A stretch of DNA of 64,000 bases from Grifola frondosa (lineage: Eukaryota > Basidiomycota > Agaricomycetes > Polyporales > Grifolaceae). Positions 12,519 through 23,871 of the stretch are shown here, piece after piece. The stretch spans positions 1,054,001-1,118,000 of the forward strand of contig LUGG01000015.1 in the NCBI GenBank assembly GCA_001683735.1. The letters are read 5' to 3'. The notes beneath the pieces were generated by a model. That model did not search any database. It had not been told where the DNA came from and was given only the letters and a program-made list of their open reading frames with translations. A program made the translations under genes and the position numbers. How positions within the stretch are numbered: the stretch's first letter is position 1; each line of letters starts with the position of its first letter.

Positions 12519-12679
12519 CTAGCAGATTCCCGTGCTACGCTACGGAGGGGGTGTGTGATATAATATGTTTTTAACTGTAGAATATTACACAAAAAATAAA
12601 ATAGGAAATTTTGAAATGTCACCTTCAAAAGAGCATATGATCATAGAGTAATGTTATGTATCCGATATCTAATACGAAG

Positions 12680-13783
12680 TTAATTCGTCTTCTGAGAAGG
12701 TGACGGCGTCTCGAGCTCCATATCCTCGTTCTCCGCACCCGCACTCGGCTGACTACCAGGACTCTCTAAACTGATTCTTTGCCGCTTCTTACCCTTGTCT
12801 CGCAAAGGACTCTCAACAGCCTGAGAGCCATCATCAAATCGTTGTCTGCGACCAACTCGTGCAGACGGAGGAGCAGCACTATCTGTGTGTGTATCATAAG
12901 CAATCCGATGGTAAAATGAGTGATACGACACATTGCCATACCGAAGACAGGGACTGTAGATGCTGAAGATCCAAAATATGCAATATTTTCGAGGGTTAAG
13001 ACGAATGACAACGGCGTGAGATCGTCGCGTCGCTTTACCGCTGTGAGCATTCCCTCGACATATGTTATCAATGCCTCTGCATAAGGGAACGGCTTGGCTT
13101 TCTCGAAGCGCTTCGAATCCGGAATCCGCACTTCGACCGGTAGCTTCCCTTTCCCACTGGTACTGTTGCGAAGTTGTGACACATACTGGTAGGCGGTGAC
13201 ATTAAATGTAGATGCTTCGGTGTTTACACTGGCAGAGCAGCCAGCAATGTTGAGAATAGGATAGTGATGTGAGTCGACTCCATCAGCGTGAAGAAGCTAG
13301 GAAATCAATTAAATCCGAGTTCTCTGCTCAAAGATCTGACGCGTGACGCACCCAATTAATATCCCCCACCAGATCATAATCCTCGTGCGTCATCGTTTGT
13401 GAATATAACTCGGCGTCTGCGGAGACCTGTGCAACCTGTGATTTCAATGAATCAGTGACACACTATACATACAATGACAGTGAAGGATACCTTACCGTAG
13501 CATATGTAATGTAAGTACCTTTCTCTTCGAAACTGATCAACGTCTTGTTATAATACTTGAGACAGGCCATCAAAGGTGTAGCGTCGTCACCAAGCCAGTA
13601 CACCGCATCGAAAACGACTTGCTGGCGGTGCGCTGGGTCGCGTCGTGGGTTTTCAAGTTGTGTGACACCAAATATACTGGTGCTACCCGGATTCGAGGGG
13701 GCAGAAGATCGAGTAGCCTGGTTAGATCGGGTGCGAGGGTTAGCCGCTGTCGGAGTAAAGGGCATCCTGGAGTTCTGGGACAT
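12680..13783 (-). CDS. Helitron-borne accessory protein, possibly an OB-fold (RPA-like) ssDNA-binding protein
   Basis: Start at 13,783 (MSQNSRMPFTPTAANPRTRS). Exon 1 runs to a GTAAGG donor near 13,498 and includes VVFDAVYWLGDDATPLMACL and GTYITYATV. Exon 2 (about 13,440-13,355) reads VAQVSADAELYSQTM with VGDINW. Exon 3 continues with LLHADGVDSHHYPILNIAGC, then VSQLRNSTSGKGKLPVEVRI and LSFVLTLENIAYFG, to a donor near 12,950. The last exon is a basic, Ser/Pro-rich tail (RVGRRQRF, DKGKKRQRISLE) ending at 12,680. It lies between the Helitron 3' end and the RepHel gene on the same strand, so it travels with the element. The alternating strand pattern would suit an OB-fold, and RPA-like partners are known in some Helitrons, but I see no diagnostic motif; that role is inference. 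Confidence 0.5.
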
Positions 13784-14102
13784 AGTGATTGAATTAGTAT
13801 GAGAAGATGGTAGGATAGCACTGAGTTCGAGACGTAGCTAGAGTCAGCGACACCGGAGAGAACAGACTCTCATTGAGCATCTCTTATATAACAGTTTACG
13901 CCCTGGTGTGACACCACAACAGCGGGTGTACCTTGAAATGCCACGTATCCCCTTGTAGCCGATAGAACCTGCTAGAAGCGTATAGATGCGGAGCTAAATT
14001 GCAGGTGAGATATGAATAAAAATATCACGGACACTCAATAAACTCACAATTTCGTGAAAGCACAAATAAGTACAGTTGTTAAAAAGAATATACTATCTAG
14101 TT
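13784..14102. other. Helitron 1 internal spacer
   Basis: The 319 bases between RepHel and the accessory gene. No gene is seen. It probably holds the RepHel 3' end and the accessory promoter. Confidence 0.4.
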
Positions 14103-17100
14103 TCAATCCAGAAGTATCTCGGGGTAAACAATATTAGTAGTGGTACCATCAGTAACGTCTTCGGAAGAAGGATTTTAATACGTCGTTCCGATGTGGCATG
14201 GGACAGTGCAACATAGAGTTGGCCATGAGTGAAAACAGGAATTCGAAGGTCAAGTCCAACGTACTTGACAGACTGTCCTTGAGCTTTATTAATAGTCATA
14301 GCAAAGGCAAGTCAAACCGGAAACTGACGACGGGAAAGTTTGAATGGAAATTCGCCATTGCTGTTAGTGGGATTGAGCGCGATTCGGGGGATCAACGCAA
14401 TTTCGCCATTGTGCTATCCACCCATAAGGCGAACTTCAAGAATTCGACTCGACATACACAAAATGACCATCCGACTTCCGTTACAGAGACCTCGTGATGG
14501 TGCAAGATTACGCAAAAGAATGACAGGGCAGCCAACTTTGAGCCTAAGCTCTCCAAGAGGAAGTCCGGAGGCCTTCAGTGAGCGTAAGTACTCAACTGGA
14601 TAGTAGGCACCAATGTCGCCATCCGCACCAGCTTCAAGGGCTACTGAATCCGCACTGTAAAAAATGCGCTCCTGGCCGGACATCATGCTCAGTACCTCGT
14701 GGTTGATGTCGTCAACATCCTGGTTACGTGCAGAGAGGATTATATGGGCAGAAAAGTAGTCAGGAGGAGGGGAACAGATGTGTCGATAGCTGGGTAGATG
14801 GCGGCGATGAGTGATGCAACGTCACTGCAGAGCATGTGTGAGGGAAGTGTGACTTTGCTTCGATCTTCATGTCTACTATTCTCTCGCCCATGACCAATAT
14901 TCAGCAGCCACTGCGCGAAGCGGGCACTGTCTTCTGTGTGCTCAAGTCGCATATTTCGAGAAAGATGAAGAACCTGCACATGTCGCCAGAGATGGGAGCG
15001 CTGTAAGGATGCAGCGACAATATCTTCTCGTGAGCCTCTGACAACTACAGGCAAAATCTGCTGAAAATCGCCACCAAACACAACAGTAACACCACCGAAC
15101 GGTTGATTAACGTTGCGCAAATCTCGTAACATGCGATCGACTGCTTCGGGTGCCCATCGGTGTTGATTTGCAGCCTCGTCCCAGATGATGAGTCTCGTCT
15201 TTCGAAGCATTTGAGCATATTGACTCTCCTTGTTTACAGCGCAGGTCGACTCAGAGTTTAGATGGTCGACTGGAATCTTAAACCTTGAGTGGGCAGTTCG
15301 TCCACCCTGGAGAAGTAATGAGGCGATTCCGGAGGAAGCAATGCAAAGGACGATAAGTCCTTCACCGCGAATCTGCACGTGAGTTACAGTTAGTTATCTT
15401 GAACAGAAATCATATGTGTAAATGCTACCTTGTGACATATTGTGTTATATAGAAAGGTTTTACCCGTACCTCCGGGGCCATTCAAGAAAAAACTTCTCCC
15501 TTATTTTCGAAAACAGAGCCAACGAAATGATCAAATGCATCTCGTTGCTCCTCATTCAACTGTGGAATATATCTCTCGGCCTCATGTCGTTCGTGCTCAA
15601 CATTGTAGTCAAGCTGCTCGGTGATAAAGGCATTCTCCACTTCTATCTCCCAATTTCGGACTGCTCTCGGCATACCACTGCAATCAGCGAGAGAGCTGCC
15701 AGACTCCTTTAATATCTTGTCTAGCAAGAATAAGCCATAATCGAAGATATCCTCATCTGATAGGTTAGTACGTCCGAGATGAGAAAGCCGCTGATGAAGG
15801 TCATCACAGATACCACTACGAAATTCGTCCCAAAGTGAAGCAGGAGATGCTGGTCGGCAGAATAGGAGTAGGGTGGCGAAGAGACGTCATAGCCGGCTGC
15901 CAGTTTGCATTTCTGTGGCTTTGGAGAGACACTGTCTCCATTCACTGTCATCGTCAAGAAGGCCGCTCGCAATGCAGGCTTCCCGAAAAGTTGGGTATGT
16001 AGTTCCTTCCACTGTGCGCAGGTCCTTAAATGAAATTGACCCCTTTGCGACAGTCAGCAAGGTGCGTAGATAAAAGCGCTCGCCTGCATTCAGCGACACA
16101 AAGTACATGCACCCTAATGCAAACCCTCTTTGTCGAATAGCCCATGATTTTGTGTGGTCCTTCCATACGAAATGCTGGGGGAACTCCTGGTATGTGTACT
16201 TGCGTGCCTCCTCGCCTACTTGATCATCGCATGCATTTGCAGCAAAGAACGCAGTAAGTGTTGTCCGCTCAACTGCAGCGCGTTGCAGCACTACTTCGTG
16301 GGACTCATCAGGATCAAATGTCACCAAGTGCTGCCCCGGAAGATGGATCTGTAGCCGCACAACATTAGGGCTCTGTTCGTGAAGATCGAAGTGGAATAAA
16401 CGCCATGCTGCCTCTGCAGCAGATATATAGCGACTATTGATATATTGCTTGATCTCGTCATGGTGGTGAACCTCAAGCGTTCCGCAGTCGTGACCCTTGT
16501 GAATGTATTTATTGATATATTTCATCGACGCAAACGTGACAGAGCACTCGACGTTGATATGGCAGTTGTATCGCGTGGACAGGTACGGATTATGAGGGAC
16601 AATCCAACGATTGTCAACCATATGTCCGCGTACTTCGTAGGTGCAGTTGTCATTGGGACGACAATATAATGGGTAGCCTTCTCGAGCAAGAGAGGTGGCT
16701 GCCTGATACGGTTTGGGATAACCTTTCGAGCATCGACCATCCTGCATGCATGGTGCATTCGGATTCAAAGCCCCACATGGACCATGTACCATGCATGTCT
16801 TGATGACCTCGAATAAAGCAGGCTCGGTATTAGGATCAGGCCAGCATGCGCGGATGCAGGAGTCGACTGACGCAGGATCAAGAAGCTTGCAATGACGTTC
16901 CAAGAAGATCAAAAGGTGCATGTGAGGAAGACCTCTTTTTTGGAACTCGATAGTGTAAATATGTGCGACGACGTTACCAAAGATACCATCCTTCAGGATC
17001 TCGTGAAGAAGGGCCTTCTTTTTAAGCTCGAATACTCGAGCGACCAAATCCGGTCGATCTGAAGGGGTCTGCCCGGGAAGAAGCTCTCGCACGATCTCTG

Positions 17101-18520
17101 GCCATTGTGGATTTGCGGTCATCGTCAAGAATATATCAACGTTCTTGCAATAGCGTCCAATTGCCATGCCATCTTGAAATAGTTGTTGCATATATCGAGG
17201 GCCACCTGTGTACGAAGATGGTAGAACAACCATCCTACCCAGCTCGCTTAGAGACAAATCCCGGCCACCACGAAGAGCGTCCTCTAGGCCACGATAGACA
17301 GAAACACAAAGATTATCTTGATGATGTGTGAGGAAGTTAAGTTTACACTGATCAGATGCTGCCCATGCGTCAACCATGTATTGCTGTAGCAACCGACCAC
17401 CACGCAAGATGGTTGAAAACTCGTTACGATGAACTTGGAGCCGATATGCATAAAATCGAGTTTGCGAAAGCGCATGCTGCTCAGCATTATCCGAATCATC
17501 ATGACTCCGTAGTCGCATTTCCCAATGCCACCCAGGTGTGCCATACGGAAAAAGGATGGCGTAATGTAAAGGTGAGTACGCAGGGTGGCTCTCGCTGATA
17601 CGCTGTAGTGGTCCGGAATGTAGACGAAGAATGATATCTCGGCCATCTCCCATCTGAGACTGATCTCCTGGGAGCAGAATCGCAACCTCATCTGCGGTCG
17701 GTAGATTATATCGACGCTGATCAGTTCCCTTGTCCACAATCAGACGAATTGATATGTTGTCCGAGCCGTCATGACCTGCGAGAATCTCCGATGCATACTT
17801 GTAAATTGCTGCGTATGGGTTCGAGGTAGTCAGAGCATGTTGGAGAAGTTCGAGGGTGTCTCGTCGCAAGTTATGGTTGTTTCGTGTCCGCTCGTCCAAT
17901 GCAGCTTGTGGATCGTATATGTAAAGCTGTGAATAGATGGGTTGTTGGCCAAGCGCAGGGATCAAAGATCCGGACCGATGGCAAAGCTCGCCCTGTATTC
18001 GAAAGACATATGGAGCATGACCTCCGTGATTGATTTGTTCATCAATATTGACGCCGAGAGATGTGAATGCAAAGGCGGCGTTATATTGTCGAATATTGTC
18101 ACGGAACTCCTTGGCCTGCGCATCAACACCGGTGAAGAGATTTTTGATACTAAGAGGGGGTTCTGGAAGTAGAGGAAGATGGACCTTGCCACTATTGCAG
18201 CAAACCCCAAACTCAGGCCTCGAACGCGGGCTAGCTACCAACTTCTCGTCTGCCCAATGTAAGGCTTTGCAATGTCGACAAACAATGCTCATACGACCGA
18301 GATCATGAACTGCGATAGGTTCGCGATAGGTGGCGCGCGCCTTTGGTAAAGTGGGAACAGCAATGCCTTGAGCTGCAAGCACATCGAGGCAGTTTAGCAT
18401 AATTCTCATTTTGAGTTTAGAAGACTTACGGGCTTCATGTCCATTTACCGTGCATGTGTCTGTGTCAGGCTCCAGGGGGTTCTCGCGTGACAACCGTTCT
18501 AATATCATATGTGAGCTCAA
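14103..18520 (-). pseudogene. Helitron 1 RepHel: HUH replication initiator fused to Pif1-type helicase
   Basis: Rolling-circle transposase. The frame from 18,520 is open for 877 codons to 15,887. It holds a CxxC zinc motif (CRHCKALHW), a Helitron_like_N domain, the HUH motif in KRGLPHMHLLIFLE (near residue 530) and the Tyr motif in MKYINKYIHKGHD (near residue 667). At 15,887 one in-frame TGA interrupts a region that reads on in the same frame as RLFATLLLFCRP and GLFLLDKILKESGSSLAD. The Walker A motif (FLNGPGGTGKTF, 15,490-15,440) is reached only through a one-base shift in a run of T. Helicase motifs follow: IIWDEA, FGGDFQQILPV, LSRNMR, VILLRNLAPSRGLCNG (after another shift near 14,770) and [11 protein letters not shown] with LYVALSHAT. 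The end, [15 protein letters not shown] at 14,103, needs a last shift. Domains are complete; the gene is broken. Confidence 0.8.
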
Positions 18521-18973
18521 TTGGTCGCTTTAGTATTGTGTGTACGTACGCTCTTCATTTGTTGTGCGCCGAAAACGATTGCGCCCACCATGTCGCTCAT
18601 GTCCTGCTTCTTCTTGGTCATGCCCTCCTTCACCCTGACCACCTTGCTCACGTTCTTCTTCTTCGCCCCGGTTGCATTGCTCGTGTCCTCCTCCACGCTG
18701 GTCATGTTCAAGCTCATGACCTCCGCACTGGTCACGTTCGAGCTGGTGACCTCTGCGCTGGTTGTGTTCGAGCTGGGGAGCCTCGTGCTGGTTGTGTTGC
18801 TCATCTTCTCCTTGGTGCCGGTTGCATCGCTCGCGTCCTTCACACTGTATACGCCATTGGTAGAGCTCATGGTGAGACCGCGAAGTCTCTATCCCAGACG
18901 TAGGGCCGCAAACTGAGTGTAAGGTGGAGTGGGAAGTACTTGATTCGGTGCTGCTGTAATTGTAGGTGAGCAC
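18521..18973 (-). repeat. 30-base tandem repeat, low-complexity coding stretch 5' of Helitron 1 RepHel
   Basis: Degenerate 30-base units (for example GCGCTGGTCACGTTCGAGC and its relatives) repeat about ten times between 18,590 and 18,840. The stretch is open in at least four frames on both strands, which is expected of a stop-free repeat. On the minus strand it reads either as Ser/Thr/Asn-rich (SNTTSAEVTSSNVTSAEV) or as Gln/Glu/His-rich (ELEHDQRGGGHE). It may encode an N-terminal extension of RepHel, but the frame cannot be settled. Confidence 0.5.
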
Positions 18974-20445
18974 ATAGAATTTTTGAGCTCAATTGGACCT
19001 ACATTGGAATTGGGCTTGACTAAACTGGCCGTTGTGACCGGAATACATAAGAAATTGCAGAGGTGGCTCTTGTTGCACATTCAGCAGAGAGGCTGAAGAT
19101 GTAGTGGCTTGTGATGGAACTGTGAGTCCACATGAAGTACTTATTAGTCTCTAAGTCAGTTGGAGTTGAGATATCAACTCACCAGCAACAAATCCTCCGT
19201 TCCCTGGCGAATAGTAAGTAAAGCCATCTTGAGAGGGAGTCACCCGCGAACGCCGTGAACGTCGTGAGCGCTTGCATGTTGTAGATGGGATAGATGCAGT
19301 GGGTGGTGGAGATGGTAGGGGACAGGATTCTGAACAGAGGGAGGAACATTCTCATCAGCCGGCCTGGGAGTTCGTCGAGAGGTAATTCTACTGGTTTGAC
19401 GGGTCTGTCATTCATGATGTCTAGTTCGAGTATGGAATATTTCTGCATCAGCATGGGCTGGAGGAGCAATTTCACGCATGAGCTCAACTGAGATGGGAAC
19501 TGCGAGGAGCCAGTGTCGTACCGTTTCCCAAACTCCTCGAGTGCCCACGGCAATGTCAAGCTTGGGGAAGTGCGACGCGGCGGTCGCGGCGGGCTTGCCG
19601 AACATTATGAAATGTTGGGGAGGTCTGCAAAAGTAAATCGCCACGACCGTGTTGCAGGGTCGTGTCGCGTCATGTCGCGTTCAGTTGTGTCGCATCAAGA
19701 CATGCTTGCCTTCGTCATTGAGGCCGGATTTGCAGTCCCTACAAAAATTTTCACTGCTGTATATAATATATTCATTGTGTTTTTAAGGACTTACTTGTTC
19801 TTCAGAGCATCCTTCGCTGACATGTCGAGCGCGTTGAGAGATGCCAGCGTCGAGCGAGTGACTGTGATCGGTGTGACAGCTTGTTTTGCACAGGCAGAGT
19901 TCTCTGCTGCTTTGAGCTCACACAAATGACAGGGAAAATGTTTGAACTACCTATTTTGACTCTTGCAATCATGCATAAATTTATTTCAAGAACACAGCAA
20001 CAGTGTAAGATAGTCCCAAGGTAAAAAGTATGTGACATCCGTAACATGCGTAACACATGAGACGAAAAGAGATACACTTCCAAAATGAGAAGGCACTTCC
20101 AAAATGAGACAGTTATCCGTAAAAGGAAACACGAGCTTCAGTACTATAGAAGATAGAAGATTATCTGGGCATGGGCTCTATCATATCGCAATCGAAATGG
20201 TGCGGAATTGGCGGTCGGGAAGAGGCAGATGATTCTCCGAATGTCAAGTAAGTATTGTCCAGCTGATTTTCTAACCAACTACTTACAGTTACTGAAGTTC
20301 GATTCATACAAAGCTCCATATTATGGTTGCGCTCGTGCCTGTTCTGTCTTTCCCATCAGTATCGTGTATACCAACAGACGGAGTTCCTCCCGCGATCTCG
20401 TGCGGCAAGAGGGCGAAAAGTGAGTCGGGATCAGCCAAAGTTCCT
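18974..20445. other. Probable Helitron 1 upstream part and intergenic DNA
   Basis: On the minus strand, 19,650-19,180 carries a Pro/His/Arg-rich frame pair typical of the 5' region of such elements, without recognisable domains. From 19,930 to 20,445 I see no gene. Confidence 0.3.
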
Positions 20446-20800
20446 GAGGGACTTCAGTTCGCGGAATGCATCTTGCCGGTATAATGCTCCTCGGCAGGAT
20501 GCATCCCGATGGAGTACCCACCAAGGCCTAATTTGAGTGATCAGATGACAAGATGCATCCGGATGCCCAAATGCATCCGAATGTAAAATGACATCTAGCG
20601 GGTTCGAACCGACAACCTCAAATCTGAAAACAGGCAATGCTCCAACTGCACCAAATGACTGTTACAATACTCTGAATTTAAATTTAATACATACGCATTT
20701 TTCCTCTCCTCTAAGTATTCAAGACAACATACATCCAATTGAAGGCAAGATGCATCCGGGCGAATCAAGATACATCCGGACAAGTTAAGATACATCCGTC
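20446..20800 (-). repeat. tRNA-derived SINE-like repeat, copy 1
   Basis: On the minus strand this holds TGGTGCAGTTGG (20,653-20,642), a good box A, and GGTTCGAACCC (20,610-20,600), a good box B, about 31 bases apart as in a tRNA gene. No full cloverleaf or clear anticodon can be drawn. After box B comes a conserved tail with repeated GGATGCATC motifs, closely matching copy 2 at 46,795-47,098 on the opposite strand. RNA polymerase III would be the expected transcriber. Confidence 0.6.
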
Positions 20801-21981
20801 GCGCATCCAAAATTGCTCCTCATACCATAGCGCCGTGCCTCCTCGACCATTCGGTTGATCTCGTCCTCCTACATGTGCGGTGCGGCACGTCACTGCCGCA
20901 GGTGTGTCCGTCATACCTACAATCGTGAGGGGGTACGAGGACGCAAACGGTGCATGCGCACTGCGTGTCTTTCGTGCAGCTCGTCCTCGGTGAACAGCGC
21001 GCAGAATGCGAGTACCCGAGCGTGATGGTCTCGTATGTGCAGAGCTACTGCATCGCCTGCACGCTGGCAAGGTCGAGCGTCACGCCGCGCCGGCGGCCTG
21101 CATGTGCGGCAGCATGCGCACGAGATACACCGCCATCCAGTTCGTCGTGTACACGGTGCCAATGAGTCCGCGATGGCGTTGTTCGCGTTCGCGCAGAGTT
21201 GTACGGGCGAGCATCCTGTTTAAGCCCGTGTCCTCGACCTGGATGAGCTGGTGGTATGAGGTGGAGAATTGCTGCGCGCCGAAGAAGCCTGCGGACATTA
21301 GCGGTCGGTGGGTCGGGATAGATAGCGGATACATACCCTCCTCAACGAGCTGCCGCTCGAACGTGTATCTACCTATTATACAGACTGCGATGTCCCGTGC
21401 GTCTGCAGCAATCCGATCAGAGGCATCACCGTCGGTCCCAGCATCACCAACGAGAACTTCTGCAGAGACACCGCTTCCAGACGCGGCGGGTAGTACAGCT
21501 GCGGCGAAGTAAACTCGTACTCGGGCCATGGCACCGTCGCCTGCTTTAGCTGCGCGAACAGGTCTTCCCGAGCTCGTTCTCGCTAATCCACAGCGAAGGC
21601 ACCGCTCCGTCGACTGTGCGCGACTCGTAACGGCCTGCGGAGCCTGCTTTCATCACGGCCTCTGCCATTCGACTTTCTCCATGGTCGATCGATCAGCGTA
21701 CTGCGCAGGACACGCACGGGAGATGAATACAGTGGGTGCATACCTTGGGTCATATGCATTGCCCATCCTTCGAACATCAGGTTCATACGGGTGTTTCTTG
21801 TCCTGTGCAGACGTCGACGGGACGGTCGTCAGTCGACAATGTCTGCGGATGTTTCAAATCCACAGAGGAGCAAACGACGGGACACGTACCACGACTGCGA
21901 ACTCGAACAGAACATACTCCACGTCCGTCGCATACTGCCATATGCTGATGTCTCCTACATGGCGGCGGGTGTTGACAAGGA
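20801..21981 (-). pseudogene. GC-rich gene debris, possibly a histidine-acid-phosphatase relic
   Basis: GC-rich, coding-like composition, with the minus strand giving the more natural peptides, but the frame changes repeatedly. Around 21,060-20,960 the peptides DLASVQAMQ, CTYETITLGYS and FCALFTEDEL can be read after a stop and a shift. They resemble the C-terminal part of fungal histidine acid phosphatases, where a CAYE-type motif precedes a FCDLFTEDEW-type motif. Upstream peptides (21,790-21,080) match nothing I know. At best this is a decayed remnant. Confidence 0.3.
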
Positions 21982-21988
21982 CCAGGAG
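21982..21988. repeat. Target-site duplication of foldback element 1 (left), CCAGGAG
   Basis: CCAGGAG stands directly left of the element's CAGCTGTGG end and again directly right of its other end at 26,500-26,506. Confidence 0.65.
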
Positions 21989-22179
21989 CAGCTGTGGTCA
22001 CCATTTTGGTAATACAATATAGCATCAACCTGCTACAACCGTTGTGAGTTAGCTGGTCAGGTTGTCAAAAATGCCGTAGTACAATACTGGGCAGATTGTA
22101 ATATATATTGTATTACAATAGGAGCATTGTAATACAGCTAGGCTGCATTTTTTTACAATTAGGGCTGCTTGTAATATTT

Positions 22180-23205
22180 CTATAGTACAATCTGACCTGA
22201 TTGTAATACTAGATAATACAATCAGGCCAGGTTGTAATTTTCGATAAAACAATCTGGTCAGATTGTAATATTCAATAGTACAATCTGACCTGGTTGTAAT
22301 ACCAGATAATACAATCAGGCCAGGTTGTAATTTTCGATAAAACAATCTGGTCAGATTGTAATATTTAATAGTACAATCTGACCTCATTGTAATACTAGAT
22401 AATACAATCAGGCCAGGTTGTAATTTTCGATAAAACAATCAGGTCAGATTGTAATATTCAGTAGTACAATCTGACCTGGTTGTAATATTCAATAAAACAA
22501 CCAGGCCAGGTTGTAATTTTCGATAAAACAATCTGGTCAGATTGTAATATTCAATAGTATAATCTGACCTGATTGTAATACTAGATAATACAACCTGGTC
22601 AAATTGTAATATTCAATAGTACAATCAGGTCAGATTGTAATATTCAATAGTACAATCAGGTCAGGTTGTAATACTGGATAATACAATCAGGCCAGGTTGT
22701 AATATTCAGTAGTACAATCTGACCTGGTTGTAATACTAGATAATACAATCAGGTCAGATTGTAATTTTCGATAAAACAATCTGGTCAGATTGTAATATTG
22801 AATAGTACAATCAGGTCAGGTTGTAATACTAGATAATACAATTAGCCCAGATTGTAATACTACTGGTCATACAATCAGGTCAGGTTGTAATACTAGATAA
22901 TACAATCAGCCCAGATTGTAATACTACTGGTAATACAATCTGACCTGATTGTAATTTTCAATAAAACAACCTGGTCAGATTGTAATATTCAGTAGTACAA
23001 TCTGACCTGGTTGTAATACTAGATAATACAATCAGGTCAGATTGTAATTTTTGATAATACAATCAGGCCAGATTGTAATTTTTGATAAAACAACCAGGTC
23101 AGATTGTAATACTACTGGTAATACAATCTGGCCTGATTGTAATATTCAGTAGTACAATCAGGTCAGGTTGTAATACTTCATTATTACAATCCCACCTGCT
23201 TGTAT
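22180..23205. repeat. 31-base iterated palindrome array, element 1 left arm
   Basis: About 30 units of an 18-base near-palindrome (consensus ACAAYCWGRYCWGRTTGT, for example ACAATCAGGTCAGATTGT) separated mostly by 13-base AT-rich spacers of three kinds: AATACTAGATAAT, AATTTTCGATAAA and AATATTCAATAGT. A few spacers are 15 bases. The mirror array is at about 25,283-26,308. Confidence 0.8.
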
Positions 23206-23871
23206 TATCCATATCAGGATAATAGAGCTCGGGGTAAATACAGGATTTGTCACATGTTGCGGAAACATACCACATTTGGTATGTTTTAAACATAGCCACC
23301 ATATGTTTTCTCCTCCACTACTCCCTCAATTCTGCACAGATATTCTTCATTTTAGGTTCGTCTGAAAGCGGTCGTCGAGTATAATTCGATTATGTACATA
23401 TCTTTGTATGATATTAAAATACAAACATACCATTCTGGGCAACCACCCCAGAATGTTCTGCTGCATTGCTCCTTCAAATCTTCACCAAATTTCTTAATTC
23501 CTTCATCCCCTTGGTCGCCTTAGTGTCCCATTTTATGTTCTACATTTATTTTGGCAGAATATGTGACGGAAAACATACCATTTCTGGTGGGTGCAGGCTC
23601 AGCCACACCAGAATTCCTCCCCCTCCTCCTCCCTCAATACTTCATGGATTCTCTTTATTTAACATTCCCCGTAGTCCTACATATGTCTACTTTAATTTTA
23701 TGTATAGTAGACAGCCCCAAACAATGATAATATTTCGTCTCCTCCTGCTTTGCTGGCAGGGATCCATCCTAATTTGGGAAATGAATATTGGACGGAATCT
23801 GGAACGAAGGGCACCGTCTGAAAGGTGTATTTTATCCTAATAAGGCTGTGTTTACGCCGAAAGATTCCGTC

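Larger units (their letters stand above)
12519..18973 (-). mobile_element. Helitron 1 (autonomous type, degenerate)
   Basis: A rolling-circle transposon on the minus strand. Its 3' terminus is readable on the minus strand: a GC-rich hairpin (CCGTAGCGTAGCACGG, 12,530-12,545), a short linker (GAATCTG), then CTAG at 12,522-12,519, followed by T. That is the Helitron rule of a hairpin about 10 bases before CTRR and insertion between A and T. Inside are an accessory gene (12,680-13,783) and a RepHel gene (14,103-18,520), same strand. The 5' TC end could not be fixed; it lies beyond about 18,970 and perhaps as far as 19,650, where a Pro/His/Gln-rich minus-strand frame continues. Frameshifts and a nonsense codon suggest it is not autonomous now. 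Confidence 0.7.

Noticed and set aside
22180..23205. CRISPR array, suggested by the regular palindromic repeats
   Set aside because: The 13-base spacers fall into three recurring classes instead of being unique, no cas genes exist, and the genome is eukaryotic.
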